Assembly: GCA_902476265.1 (NCBI GenBank)
Contig: CABSCP010000018.1
Location: forward strand, 1 to 64,000
From: an uncultured Lachnospiraceae bacterium
GTDB lineage: Bacteria; Bacillota; Clostridia; Lachnospirales; Lachnospiraceae
Length of the DNA: 64,000 bases
Reading direction: 5' to 3'
Of the stretch, positions 8,140 to 15,555 are shown piece by piece. The notes under the pieces are model-generated. The model saw only the letters and a list, made by a program, of their open reading frames with translations. It was not told where the DNA came from and did not search any database. Position numbers and translations under genes: made by a program. How positions within the stretch are numbered: the first letter of the stretch is position 1; every line of letters starts with the position of its first letter.

Positions 8140-9006
8140 TCAATGTGCGCTGAACACACTTTTTGAGATGCTGCCCGTCTTGAACAGCATAAAACACAAC
8201 AGCACCGTATAGCCCACGGTGCCCCAGATCGCCCCGATGGGGTCGCCGCCCGTGGCGATGCCCTGGACGAGCACCGCGTAAATCCCCACGCACACCAAAA
8301 TGAGCAGCCCTTGAAAGCCCACCGCGAACAGGGAGCGCAGGTAGTTCTGCCCCGTGCCGCCCAGCTCCCGGTTTGCCAGGGTCGCCATCGGCAGCGGCGC
8401 AAGGCTTGTCAAAAGGTAAATCTCGATCATGCGCCCGTACACAATGACGAAAATGACAATGTTCAGGGCCCACATGGTAATGCCGATGAGGGAGGACTGG
8501 AGCCAGAGCCCCAGCAGGGGGCCTAAATCCATGCCCTCCAGCGTCGTCTCCAGGTTGGTGAGCATATCCGCCGTGATGTCCGTGGAGCCCGAAATCAGGC
8601 CCCCGGCCCTGGCGATCACGCTCTGCGACACATCGAAAACCGCGTTGACAATGTTAAACGTATTGGAGAGAATGAGGATGGCACAAGCGGTCTTAAAGGC
8701 CCACTTGTAGATATTTGCCACGTCAAACTCGTGCATATTGTTCTTTTCCAGGATCATCTGGATCAGCTCATAGGTCGCCACAAAAGCCAGGATTAGACCG
8801 GCAATCGGCAGGATCACCGACTCGGACAAATTCCGAATGAGGGAGAAAACCCCGGCGTTCCAGTTCGCCGGGGTTGTTCCCACCTCAACAGCGATCTCCC
8901 CGACTTGGTGGTTGACGCTATCAAACAGGCCGCTCAGGTTCCCCATGATACCGCCAATCAATAGCTCCTTGAGAAATTCCGTGATCCAGTCGGTGAGAAT
9001 CCCCAT
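8140..9006 (-). CDS. VirB6/TrbL-like channel protein (CD1112 family)
   Basis: Polytopic membrane protein of 288 residues expected to form part of the translocation channel. Several hydrophobic stretches are visible (ESVILPIAGLILAFVATYEL, AFKTACAILILSNTF, TMWALNIVIFVIVYG, GLLILVCVGIYAVLV, TVGYTVLLCFMLF). It lies directly downstream of the Maff2 gene (9-bp gap), as in other Tn1549-type elements. The ATG at 9006 gives MGILTDWITEFLKELLIGG, which looks like the usual start of this family. Confidence 0.88.
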   Translation of the reverse strand: MGILTDWITEFLKELLIGGIMGNLSGLFDSVNHQVGEIAVEVGTTPANWNAGVFSLIRNLSESVILPIAGLILAFVATYELIQMILEKNNMHEFDVANIYKWAFKTACAILILSNTFNIVNAVFDVSQSVIARAGGLISGSTDITADMLTNLETTLEGMDLGPLLGLWLQSSLIGITMWALNIVIFVIVYGRMIEIYLLTSLAPLPMATLANRELGGTGQNYLRSLFAVGFQGLLILVCVGIYAVLVQGIATGGDPIGAIWGTVGYTVLLCFMLFKTGSISKSVFSAH

Positions 9007-9015
9007 AAGCCGCCC

Positions 9016-9228
9016 TTAAAACAGGGTGGAGAGCAGGGGGATCAGCGTCGTGCCCAGCACGATGATGCCGCCGCCCGCCATGAGCTGCTTCATGCCCTGG
9101 CTCTTGGCGCCGGGATTGTCACTGCCGTACCCTTCGAGCAGGTTCACGACACCCCACACGCCGAGCCCGGCTCCCAGGGCGATCACGAGGGTCTGCAAAG
9201 TGGTGATTGCGGATGCGAAAAATGCCAT
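9016..9228 (-). CDS. Maff2 family mobile-element membrane peptide
   Basis: 70-residue hydrophobic protein. The ATG at 9228 (MAFFASAITTLQTL) has an AAGGAGTA site in front; the longer open frame is non-coding leader. Two membrane segments are visible, about residues 8-30 and 46-68, joined by a polar GSDNPGAKSQG loop. This pilin-like size and layout fits a VirB2-type subunit, but that assignment is inferred. It lies between VirD4 and the VirB6-like gene, the normal place for Maff2. Confidence 0.85.
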   Translation of the reverse strand: MAFFASAITTLQTLVIALGAGLGVWGVVNLLEGYGSDNPGAKSQGMKQLMAGGGIIVLGTTLIPLLSTLF

Positions 9229-9267
9229 ATAATACTCCTTTTCTCCGGGGATAGGCCCCGGCCCCAA

Positions 9268-9291
9268 TAAAGAAAGCCGCCTTTCGGCGGC
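9268..9291 (-). terminator. Hairpin terminator or attenuator between VirD4 and Maff2
   Basis: On the minus strand GCCGCC-GAAA-GGCGGC is followed by TTTCTTTATT. It could trim or attenuate transcription between VirD4 and the abundant channel genes. Confidence 0.55.
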
Positions 9292-9301
9292 AGGTACACC
9301 T

Positions 9302-9318
9302 CTGGACAAAATGTCCAG
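9302..9318. repeat. Dispersed palindrome, copy 6
   Basis: CTGGACAAAATGTCCAG, perfect and in non-coding DNA, ending 10 bp beyond the VirD4 stop codon. Confidence 0.92.
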
Positions 9319-9327
9319 AAGTCCGGT

Positions 9328-11166
9328 TTATGGAAAGGCGTCCGGGTCGTCCAGATCGTCATAGTTGAGGATGTCCTCGTCCTCTTCCGTGAGCGCCCCG
9401 TCCGGCACCTCCGCCGCGTACACCTCGTACACCTCGGAAAGCCGGGGCCGCCTGTGGCGGTTGATGAGCTTGTCGAGGTCAAAGGCGTTTCGCTTTTTAT
9501 CGGCCTCCGCCGTGTATTGGTAGTTGGGGTGGCGTTCCAGCTTGTACTTGGGGGATAGGAACGGGGGCAGGCCCCGGAGCTGCAAAATACACTTGTCCCC
9601 CGGCATGGTCGCCAGTTCGCTGGGGGTCATCAGCTCCCGCCCCAGCCGCTGGGTGTTTTGGTTGTAGCTTTCCGACTGCCCACGGGAGCGGCCCTCGGTC
9701 TGCATGGAGATCGTGGCCTTCCCCAGCCAGTTTTCCGAAATTTCCTTGATGGTGGTGCTTTCCCGGCCTCCCAGGAAGATCACGCTGTCCATGTTTCCCA
9801 TGATGGTTTCCGCGTTATCCTTGTAAATGGCCTTGCACTGGCTCTGTGCCTGGTAGAAAAGCGTCAGGGAAATCTCGCGTGAGCGGATCACTGCCACCAG
9901 CTTCTCCAGCGCGGGCACCTGGCCCGTGTTTGCCGCCTCGTCCCAAAGTACCCGTACATGGTGGGGTAGGCGGCCCCCGTACACGTTGTCCGCCCGTTCA
10001 CACAAAAGGTTGAACATCTGCGAAAAGGCCAGGGCCACGATGAAATTGTAGGTCTGCGTGGTGTCCGAAATAATAAAGAACGTCGCCGTTTTACGATCCC
10101 CCATGCGGTCAAGCTCCAGCTCGTCATAGCTCATAATTTCCCGGAGCTGGGGGATGTCAAAGGGGGCCAGCCTCGCGCCGCATGAAATAAGTATGCTACG
10201 CGCCGTCTTGCCGCTGGCCAAGCGATACTTTTTATATTGCTTGACGGCGAAACAATCCGGCTTGCGCTTTTCCAGCCCCAGGAACATATAATCAACCGCG
10301 TTTAGAAAGTTTTCATCCTCCTCCTTCACCTCCATGCCGGAAATCATATCCACCAGCGTGTTCATGTTCCGATCTTCCTCCGGCCCTTCGAAAATGATAT
10401 AGGCGATGAGGGCGCAGTACAAAAGCCGTTCCGACTTTTCCCAGAACGGATCGCCCTCCTTACCGTCCCCCTTGGTGTTGGAAATCAGCGTGTCCACGAA
10501 TTTCAGGATGTCCGCCTCGTTGTGGATGTAGGCCAGGGGGTTATAGTGCATGGACTTGGAGAAGTCGATGCTGTTAAAAACCTTGATCTTGTACCCCTGC
10601 TTTTTTTGCAGGAAATACCCCGTCTGATTTAACACGCCCCCTTTCGGATCGACCACCACATACGATGAATGTGCCTGTAACAGATTAGGGGTGAGCCAAA
10701 ACCGGGTTTTGCCGGAGCCCGACGAGCCGATGACGCAGCAGTTGAGATTGCGGGCGTTGCCGGGGATTTTGGGCCGGGTGTTGGTGGTGAGAAACTCTGT
10801 CCCGGTGAGGATCACGTTATTTTTGAAAACGGGATCGGTGTAGGGCTTCATATCCTTTTCCGTGCCCCACCGGGCGCTGCCGTATTCCACATCCCTTCTG
10901 TATTTTTTGGCGTTTTTTGATTTTACATAGATGAGCAGCCGGAACGCCACGGCCCCCACGATGCCGATCAGCCAGTCCTGGGGATGGAGCCCCGGCGAGA
11001 AATCCGCGAACGCCGGGCCGATGGTCGCCCCCAGGCCCATGAGCTTGTGGGGGAAGTCCGTCCCAGCCGCCAGCCGGTAGGCCGTCCCCAGCTTCAGGCA
11101 GGCCCACAGGATGAACAGATACGGGAAATTCGGCAGTACATACTTTTTCAGCTTATCTGTCCTCAC
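9328..11166 (-). CDS. VirD4-like type IV coupling protein
   Basis: Coupling ATPase (612 residues) that recruits the relaxosome to the channel. Two hydrophobic segments lie in the first 90 residues. Walker A GSSGSGKT is at about residue 149 and Walker B VLWDEAANTG at about 406, followed by an arginine-finger-type FLGGRESTTIKEIS region. The acidic C-terminus (EEDEDILNYDDLDDPD) is a plausible substrate-contact tail. The start is GTG at 11166, overlapping PcfB by 14 bp, so the two are probably translationally coupled. PcfB is the known partner of this ATPase in pCF10-type systems. Confidence 0.92.
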   Translation of the reverse strand: MRTDKLKKYVLPNFPYLFILWACLKLGTAYRLAAGTDFPHKLMGLGATIGPAFADFSPGLHPQDWLIGIVGAVAFRLLIYVKSKNAKKYRRDVEYGSARWGTEKDMKPYTDPVFKNNVILTGTEFLTTNTRPKIPGNARNLNCCVIGSSGSGKTRFWLTPNLLQAHSSYVVVDPKGGVLNQTGYFLQKKQGYKIKVFNSIDFSKSMHYNPLAYIHNEADILKFVDTLISNTKGDGKEGDPFWEKSERLLYCALIAYIIFEGPEEDRNMNTLVDMISGMEVKEEDENFLNAVDYMFLGLEKRKPDCFAVKQYKKYRLASGKTARSILISCGARLAPFDIPQLREIMSYDELELDRMGDRKTATFFIISDTTQTYNFIVALAFSQMFNLLCERADNVYGGRLPHHVRVLWDEAANTGQVPALEKLVAVIRSREISLTLFYQAQSQCKAIYKDNAETIMGNMDSVIFLGGRESTTIKEISENWLGKATISMQTEGRSRGQSESYNQNTQRLGRELMTPSELATMPGDKCILQLRGLPPFLSPKYKLERHPNYQYTAEADKKRNAFDLDKLINRHRRPRLSEVYEVYAAEVPDGALTEEDEDILNYDDLDDPDAFP

Positions 11167-11629
11167 GCGCCGCCTCCTTTACCCGTTCCCGTTCACGCGG
11201 GGGCTGTTGCTTCACTTGTTCCGCCGCCTGTTTCACCTGTTCCCGGATCGGAGCGGGGCGGGATTTATCCCGTTTGAGCACCAGCTTTGAATACTCCGAG
11301 AAACAGGCGGTGATGGCGTCGGCCTGGGTGGACTTGAAAAACAACAGGTATTTTTTCGGCCCGGTCTGGTAAAAGGCATAGTCCACGTTCCATTTCCGGG
11401 CCGCCCGGTCAAAGAGCCGGGGCGCGCCCACCTCAATACTGCTTGTGGCCGTGCCGTGGGCCATAAGCTGTTTTACACTCTGCCGCCCGTGGGGGGCCGT
11501 ATGCTCCCGGCGGGCCTTTTGGAGCTTCTGCCCCAGCCCCCGGAGCACATACGTCAGCCCCCGCGCCGTTAGCTTGCTTGCCTTGACGGTGACGGCGATG
11601 GAGCGCCGGGAAACATCCTCATTATTCAA
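11153..11629 (-). CDS. PcfB family relaxosome-coupling accessory protein (DUF3801)
   Basis: 158-residue cytoplasmic protein that in related plasmid systems helps dock DNA substrate to the VirD4 ATPase. Conserved-looking core: HGRQSVKQLMAHG, then WNVDYAFYQTGPKKYLLFFKSTQADAIT, then a basic Gln/Arg-rich tail. Translation starts at TTG 11629 behind AAAGGAGG. The gene overlaps VirD4, matching the PcfB-PcfC pairing. Confidence 0.85.
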   Translation of the reverse strand: MNNEDVSRRSIAVTVKASKLTARGLTYVLRGLGQKLQKARREHTAPHGRQSVKQLMAHGTATSSIEVGAPRLFDRAARKWNVDYAFYQTGPKKYLLFFKSTQADAITACFSEYSKLVLKRDKSRPAPIREQVKQAAEQVKQQPPRERERVKEAAREDR

Positions 11630-11668
11630 TCAATCCCTCCTTTCGGGGACAAAAAAGCGGCGGCACCT

Positions 11669-11685
11669 CTGGACAAAATGTCTCG
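11669..11685. repeat. Dispersed palindrome, copy 7
   Basis: CTGGACAAAATGTCTCG, with the right arm changed to TGTCTCG, ending 6 bp beyond the stop of the coiled-coil gene at 11691. Confidence 0.85.
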
Positions 11686-11690
11686 AAGTG

Positions 11691-12470
11691 CTACCGCTCC
11701 TCCCGCTTGACAGTGGGGGCGGGCTTTTCCTGCCCCTGCCGCTCCGCCGCAATTTTGGTATTCAGTTCCTCCATCGTCTGGCGGATCGGGGGCCGGGCGG
11801 CCTGTTCCAGATGCCCCAGGCGCTCAAGAGCACCCGCCGCCCGGTTTTTCATGGACTGAAAGATCGCCCGCTCCGTTTTGAGGGGCACGGCCAGCCCACG
11901 GGCCAGAGCGCCGGGGCCCTTGGCCTCCGCCACCGGCTCTCGGCCCGTCACCGCCCGGAGCGCGTTTTTCAGGTGGAGCCCCGCCTCGTGGTATTCCCGG
12001 CTGGCCGACTCGATCACCGCAAGCGCCTTTTCGTCCTGGGCGATGGCCTTATCCAGCTCCCGGCTCACCGACTCCAGCGCCGGGCGGATATGCAGAAAAT
12101 CCGCCGTGTGCGCCAGGGCCGACACGCCCTGCTCCTTAAAGGCCGAAAGCGTCTTTTTGCAGCCCTCCACCACGGCCTCCTTGAGTGCCCCCAGCTTTTC
12201 CCGCAGGGTGGCAACGCTGTGCTCCAGGGCCTTCACCGCCTTTTGAAGCGTCCGCTTCACCGGGCCCTCCTTGGCCTCCGCCAGTTCCTTGCGCATGGCG
12301 GCCAGTTCCTCCACCGCCGCGCCTAATTGCTTTTCCAGCCCGGCCACCTGTTCCAGCACCGCCAGAAAGTCCTGTCTGCCGGGAGCGTTGTTCTGCTCCA
12401 ACACCGCCAGGAGCTCCCGCACGGCGGGCTCCGAGAGCAGCGGAGCGGCGGGGGCCCGCCTCTTACTCAC
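11691..12470 (-). CDS. Coiled-coil protein of the conjugative element (possibly DUF6674)
   Basis: 259-residue helical protein rich in Ala, Leu, Glu and Lys. Heptad-like stretches are seen at about 40-110 (LEQVAGLEKQLGAAVEELAA) and 125-175. It ends in RPPIRQTMEELNTKIAAERQ. There is no signal peptide or enzyme motif. The start is GTG at 12470, overlapping the upstream DUF4406-like gene by 8 bp. I do not recognise a function. The position before PcfB suggests an accessory or regulatory role, and the DUF6674 name is a guess from memory. Confidence 0.65.
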   Translation of the reverse strand: MSKRRAPAAPLLSEPAVRELLAVLEQNNAPGRQDFLAVLEQVAGLEKQLGAAVEELAAMRKELAEAKEGPVKRTLQKAVKALEHSVATLREKLGALKEAVVEGCKKTLSAFKEQGVSALAHTADFLHIRPALESVSRELDKAIAQDEKALAVIESASREYHEAGLHLKNALRAVTGREPVAEAKGPGALARGLAVPLKTERAIFQSMKNRAAGALERLGHLEQAARPPIRQTMEELNTKIAAERQGQEKPAPTVKREER

Positions 12471-12807
12471 GGCGGCCCTGGCCCTTGACGGTCAGGATGC
12501 CCTCCAGCGTGGTCGCCGTGATCCCCAACCGCTGGGCCACCGCGATGTCGTTTTTCATGGCCTCGGTGACGGTGTGCCCGCACACCACCAGCACATGAGA
12601 GCGCCGCAGCAGGTTCCGGCCCATGTCGATCCCGTCCTTGTGCTCCTCCGGGATCGCGTCGTTCAGGATCAGGGGCAGATACAGCGCCGGGCAGATGGGC
12701 GAAAAGCCCGCCTCGTACACCGCCCGGCAGTACCGGGCCGCCTGTTCCGCGTTTTCACTGTCGCCGCCATACCATGCGGCGGTAATGTAAGCAAGGGGTC
12801 GTTTCAT
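12463..12807 (-). CDS. DUF4406-like protein (nucleoside deoxyribosyltransferase-like fold)
   Basis: 114-residue protein common in phages and conjugative elements. It opens with MKRPLAYITAAWYGGDSENA, then GFSPICPALYLPLILNDAIP and a DMGRNLLRRSHVLVVCG stretch, the pattern of DUF4406/DUF7768 proteins that resemble nucleoside 2-deoxyribosyltransferases. The biochemical role is not established. A CGGAGG site precedes the ATG, and a TATAAT -10-like box lies at about 12,829-12,834 between the gene and the hairpin-rich region. Confidence 0.75.
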   Translation of the reverse strand: MKRPLAYITAAWYGGDSENAEQAARYCRAVYEAGFSPICPALYLPLILNDAIPEEHKDGIDMGRNLLRRSHVLVVCGHTVTEAMKNDIAVAQRLGITATTLEGILTVKGQGRRE

Positions 12808-12858
12808 GTTCTAAATCCTCCGTTTCTATTATAATGTAGGGTCAACCTTTTCCCCCCG

Positions 12859-12882
12859 CCCCTTTCCAATCTTGGAAAGGGG
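12859..12882. repeat. Perfect inverted repeat with 11-bp arms
   Basis: CCCCTTTCCAA-TC-TTGGAAAGGGG. On the minus strand it is followed by CGGGGGG rather than a T-run, so it is not a standard terminator. Confidence 0.85.
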
Positions 12883-12893
12883 AGCGGCTCTGG

Positions 12894-13039
12894 AGGATAT
12901 ACCCCCGCCGCCCCGCAGGGGATAGCACAGCCGGGGCCGCCCGTCAAGGGTAAACCGCCGCAGGCGGCGGCGCTTACGCGCCCTTGACAGGCAACTCCCG
13001 GCTGTGCTTTTTGATATGCGGCGACGGGGGATATATCCA
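12894..13039. repeat. Nested four-tier inverted repeat of about 146 bp
   Basis: The outer arms (12,894-12,912 and 13,020-13,039) match with one bulge and one mismatch. The second arms are AGCACAGCCGGG (12,924-12,935) and CCCGGCTGTGCT (12,997-13,008). The third are GTCAAGGG (12,943-12,950) and CCCTTGAC (12,981-12,988). The innermost are CCGCCGC (12,955-12,961) and GCGGCGG (12,964-12,970). The arms nest in order, giving one long interrupted stem. Confidence 0.85.
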
Positions 13040-13075
13040 GCAGGAGCCTCGTCGTTGCAAACTCCGCTATGCTCC

Positions 13076-13095
13076 TTCGGGCGCAAGCGCCCGAA
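13076..13095. repeat. Perfect inverted repeat with 9-bp arms
   Basis: TTCGGGCGC-AA-GCGCCCGAA. Confidence 0.8.
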
Positions 13096-13122
13096 ATCCG
13101 CCCGCTTCGTTGCGCCTCCTCT

Positions 13123-13150
13123 CCCCACAAAGCCTCCTGGCTTTGCGGGG
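13123..13150. repeat. Inverted repeat with 12-bp arms, one mismatch
   Basis: CCCCACAAAGCC-TCCT-GGCTTTGCGGGG, downstream of parB and 24 bp from palindrome copy 8. Confidence 0.8.
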
Positions 13151-13173
13151 GCCCCAGGGAGAAACGGCGACCT

Positions 13174-13190
13174 CTGGACAAAATGTCTCG
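13174..13190. repeat. Dispersed palindrome, copy 8
   Basis: CTGGACAAAATGTCTCG, non-coding, 16 bp beyond the parB stop. It shares the TGTCTCG right arm with copies 7 and 10. Confidence 0.85.
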
Positions 13191-13205
13191 AAGTGGGAGC
13201 GGGAA

Positions 13206-14681
13206 TTACTTTTCCGGTTCCACCTTTTTCTCCGCCTTGCCGAGCTCCGGCGGCTGTTTCTCTTTCCATTCGCCCAGCAGTTCCATGATTTTGTCTTTCA
13301 TTTCACGCGGGGTCTTGTCGCCCCCAAAATACTGCGCCAGTTCCGAAGTCGAAATAATCACTTGGCCTACCTCCTTTTTTTCTTTGCTTAAAATGCCGTC
13401 GATCATATCGGGGGACAGCTTGCCCGCCTGATCGCTTTTCCGAAGCTCCTGCGCCTGAGACAGCGACGGCGACGCCTGTTCCCCCTCGATGGATACCGCG
13501 ATATGCCGCTGGTTTGCCGGTTTTATGAACGAAATTTCCACGGCGGGGGTAAAGGACAGCTTTTTCTCGTCCACCATCTTTTGCAGATCGGGAACAAGCT
13601 CCGTCAGGCGGATATATCGCTGTACCTGTTTATAGTTCAGGCCGTTGCGCTCCCCGACAATTTCAATCGAGCGTTTTCCCGCGTCCTTCTGGACATCTTG
13701 TCCAGAAGTGCGGGCCCCCTGGTGCTTGATGGCCTCCACCTGCATTTTCAGGGAAAAAGCCTTTTCCATTGGCAGGATATTAGAACGCTGCCGCAGGTTA
13801 TCATCCGTCATGGCGAGGACAGCCTCGTCGTCGGTCATGTTTCGGACGATACAGGGCAACTTGGTATATCCGGCCAGTTCGCTGGCCTTTTGCCGCCTGT
13901 GCCCCGCGATGATCTCATAGCCGCCATCCTCGCGGGGGCGTACCAATGCGGGCTGGTTCACGCCGCCCACCTTGACGCTCTCCACCAGGGCCCGCATCTC
14001 GTCATCGTCACGCACACCGAAAGGATGATCCTTGAACGCATGGAGCTCGTTCAAGTCAAGATATACAATCTGCTCCGTTTCCCCGGAGCGCGGCGGTTCG
14101 CGGGGGACGGGCGGCTCAGGCGCGGGAGCCACCTCCGGGGCCGGGCCGCCCGCCACGGGGCCGCCGCCAGGCGCACTTCTGGACATTTTGTCTCGCTTGC
14201 CCGGCTTGGCCGCGTCAGTGATTTTTTTTTCCCCCTTGGACTTACGGCCCCTTTTCGGCTTCTCAGCCGTACCCGGCCCGCCCTCGCCGGAGGCCGCCTT
14301 GTCAGCTTTGGGGGAACGGCCACGCCGCGCCGGTTTCTTTTCCGCTTCAAGTTCCGCCGAGCTCTTTTCCCACGGTTCCCGGTCATCCGCTTTTTCTTCC
14401 TTGGGGCGGCGGCCACGGCGCGGCTTTTCAGGCTCCTGCGCGGACGGCCCCTCTTTCTCAGGGGCACCGGCCTCCGCTGCCTTTTCACCAGCGCCGCCTA
14501 CGTCCTCAGCCTCCTGCGCCGCACGTTCCTCCGCTTTTTTGGCCGCCATCAGTTCCTCGATCTGTTCAGCAGACACTTCCACATCGCCCGCCTCCGGCAT
14601 AGGCCCACCCGGATCGTCTTTTACAACATCGCCCAGGCCGAGCTGCCCCTCCGGGCCCGTATTCAATTTTTCCTCTGCCAT
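13206..14681 (-). CDS. ParB/Spo0J-like protein with AT-hook-like N-terminus
   Basis: 491-residue DNA-binding protein. Residues 1-200 are low complexity with three basic AT-hook-like motifs: RRGRRPK (88-94), RRGRSPK (119-125) and KRGRKSK (143-149). The ParB N-domain follows (about 205-300), with GGVNQPALVRP and the IIAGHRRQKA arginine patch, then a helix-turn-helix (about 335-357, YKQVQRYIRLTEL). The C-terminus is basic and acidic. Two palindrome copies lie inside the gene. No parA is seen upstream, where the element ends. The start is an ATG behind AAAAGGAGG. It may act in partition, gene regulation, or binding of element-wide sites. Confidence 0.88.
   Translation of the reverse strand: MAEEKLNTGPEGQLGLGDVVKDDPGGPMPEAGDVEVSAEQIEELMAAKKAEERAAQEAEDVGGAGEKAAEAGAPEKEGPSAQEPEKPRRGRRPKEEKADDREPWEKSSAELEAEKKPARRGRSPKADKAASGEGGPGTAEKPKRGRKSKGEKKITDAAKPGKRDKMSRSAPGGGPVAGGPAPEVAPAPEPPVPREPPRSGETEQIVYLDLNELHAFKDHPFGVRDDDEMRALVESVKVGGVNQPALVRPREDGGYEIIAGHRRQKASELAGYTKLPCIVRNMTDDEAVLAMTDDNLRQRSNILPMEKAFSLKMQVEAIKHQGARTSGQDVQKDAGKRSIEIVGERNGLNYKQVQRYIRLTELVPDLQKMVDEKKLSFTPAVEISFIKPANQRHIAVSIEGEQASPSLSQAQELRKSDQAGKLSPDMIDGILSKEKKEVGQVIISTSELAQYFGGDKTPREMKDKIMELLGEWKEKQPPELGKAEKKVEPEK
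13689..13705. repeat. Dispersed palindrome, copy 9
   Basis: CTGGACATCTTGTCCAG, with perfect arms and spacer TCT, inside parB just before the helix-turn-helix (reads TSGQDVQKD). Confidence 0.88.
14179..14195. repeat. Dispersed palindrome, copy 10
   Basis: CTGGACATTTTGTCTCG, inside the parB low-complexity region. It is read in another frame (RDKMSRS), which argues against protein-level conservation. Confidence 0.82.
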
Positions 14682-14767
14682 TTGTCAACCTCCTTTTCGT
14701 GTTATTGCACAAAAATCATCTGAAAAATTTTGTTATCTTTTTTTGCCTCCTTCCGCCTCCCGCCACG

Positions 14768-14802
14768 CAAAAAGGCCGCCCTTTTTCTCAAAGGACGGCC
14801 TT
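14768..14802 (-). terminator. Strong hairpin terminator at the element end
   Basis: 13-bp arms AAGGCCGCCCTTT / AAAGGACGGCCTT with one G-T pair and a 5-nt loop. On the minus strand it is followed by TTTTTGCG. It would stop leftward chromosomal transcription before parB. Confidence 0.75.
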
Positions 14803-14825
14803 CTGCGTAAAGTGATAGGCTTCTT

Positions 14826-15454
14826 TTATTTTTGTAGGCTTGCAAAGCCTTGTATTTGCAGCTTTCCTATTAAATCACATTCATAGGCATATAAGATGCA
14901 TAAGAGCATAACCACAGTCAGAACCGGTATCAGTATGTATAATGTCATGCTTAGATAGAGACTGCCGTGCATGGACCATTCCACAAGAACAGGGTTCACA
15001 AGCAGCTGCATGGCCAAACCGGTAAAATTATATACCACAAGCCCGTTAAATGCCGGCATCAAAAGGAAAAACAGTTCTCTTTTGGGGATCTCTCCTGCGT
15101 CCGGTTCCGCCCGATGCGCCAGGTTTCGAACGGACAGAACCAACACCAAACCGGCCAGAACCAATGTGACACATCCCCAGTCAAAAGCGACGGTACCGAT
15201 CATCGGCCAGGGAGTGATCCGGGAGGCAGCTTTCGGGAATAGATCGGAAATAAATAATATTCCGGCAGTCCCAGATGCCCGCTTACCCGCTGTAAAAGCA
15301 TTGTTCCATAGGACGTGAAAACCTTACACAGCCCGACGATCGCCTGAAAGGTTATGATAAGATATAGCTTTCTGCTGGAACCGCCCCGGAAAAAGAAGCT
15401 CGTTACCAAAAAAAGAAGGAGGGCATCTAAAACCGTAAAAAGGGGAATGGCTTG
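14826..15454 (-). pseudogene. Broken membrane-sensor gene (GHKL-type sensor kinase N-terminus?) at the element junction
   Basis: Two adjacent frames together look like one polytopic membrane domain: FLVTSFFFRGGSSRKLYLII in one frame (to 15,200), and from about 15,230 a second frame with VLAGLVLVLSVRNL, ELFFLLMPAFNGLVVYNFTG and LYILIPVLTVVMLLCILYAY. A frameshift near 15,220-15,250 and an abrupt end at GFASLQK, just where GC-rich element DNA begins, suggest a decayed gene truncated by the insertion. The layout resembles AgrC/GHKL sensor membrane domains, but no kinase domain is present. The missing part, if any, would lie beyond the other end of the element. Confidence 0.5.
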
Positions 15455-15555
15455 TTATAAATCACTTCGGCATTGCAGATGCCATTCGATTCATCGTTCA
15501 TACTATAATCATTATCCTTCGTTGACTTATTGGAAAAACTTGCCGGGACAGATCA

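Larger units (their letters stand above)
12808..13205 (-). other. Non-coding, hairpin-rich region between the DUF4406-like gene and parB
   Basis: About 400 bp without a convincing gene. Open frames here lack ribosome sites and run through the repeats. It holds a TATAAT-like box near 12,830, four separate inverted repeats (listed individually) and palindrome copy 8. Candidates are an origin of transfer, a single-strand initiation site, or a structured leader RNA for the transfer operon. The sequence alone does not decide between them. Confidence 0.7.

Noticed and set aside
9302..9318. Dispersed palindrome as a Rho-independent terminator
   Set aside because: No T-run follows it, and several copies lie inside open genes.
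12804..13269. Overlapping minus-strand open frames (up to 146 codons) in the hairpin region
   Set aside because: They run through nested inverted repeats, have no usable ribosome site, and show skewed composition.
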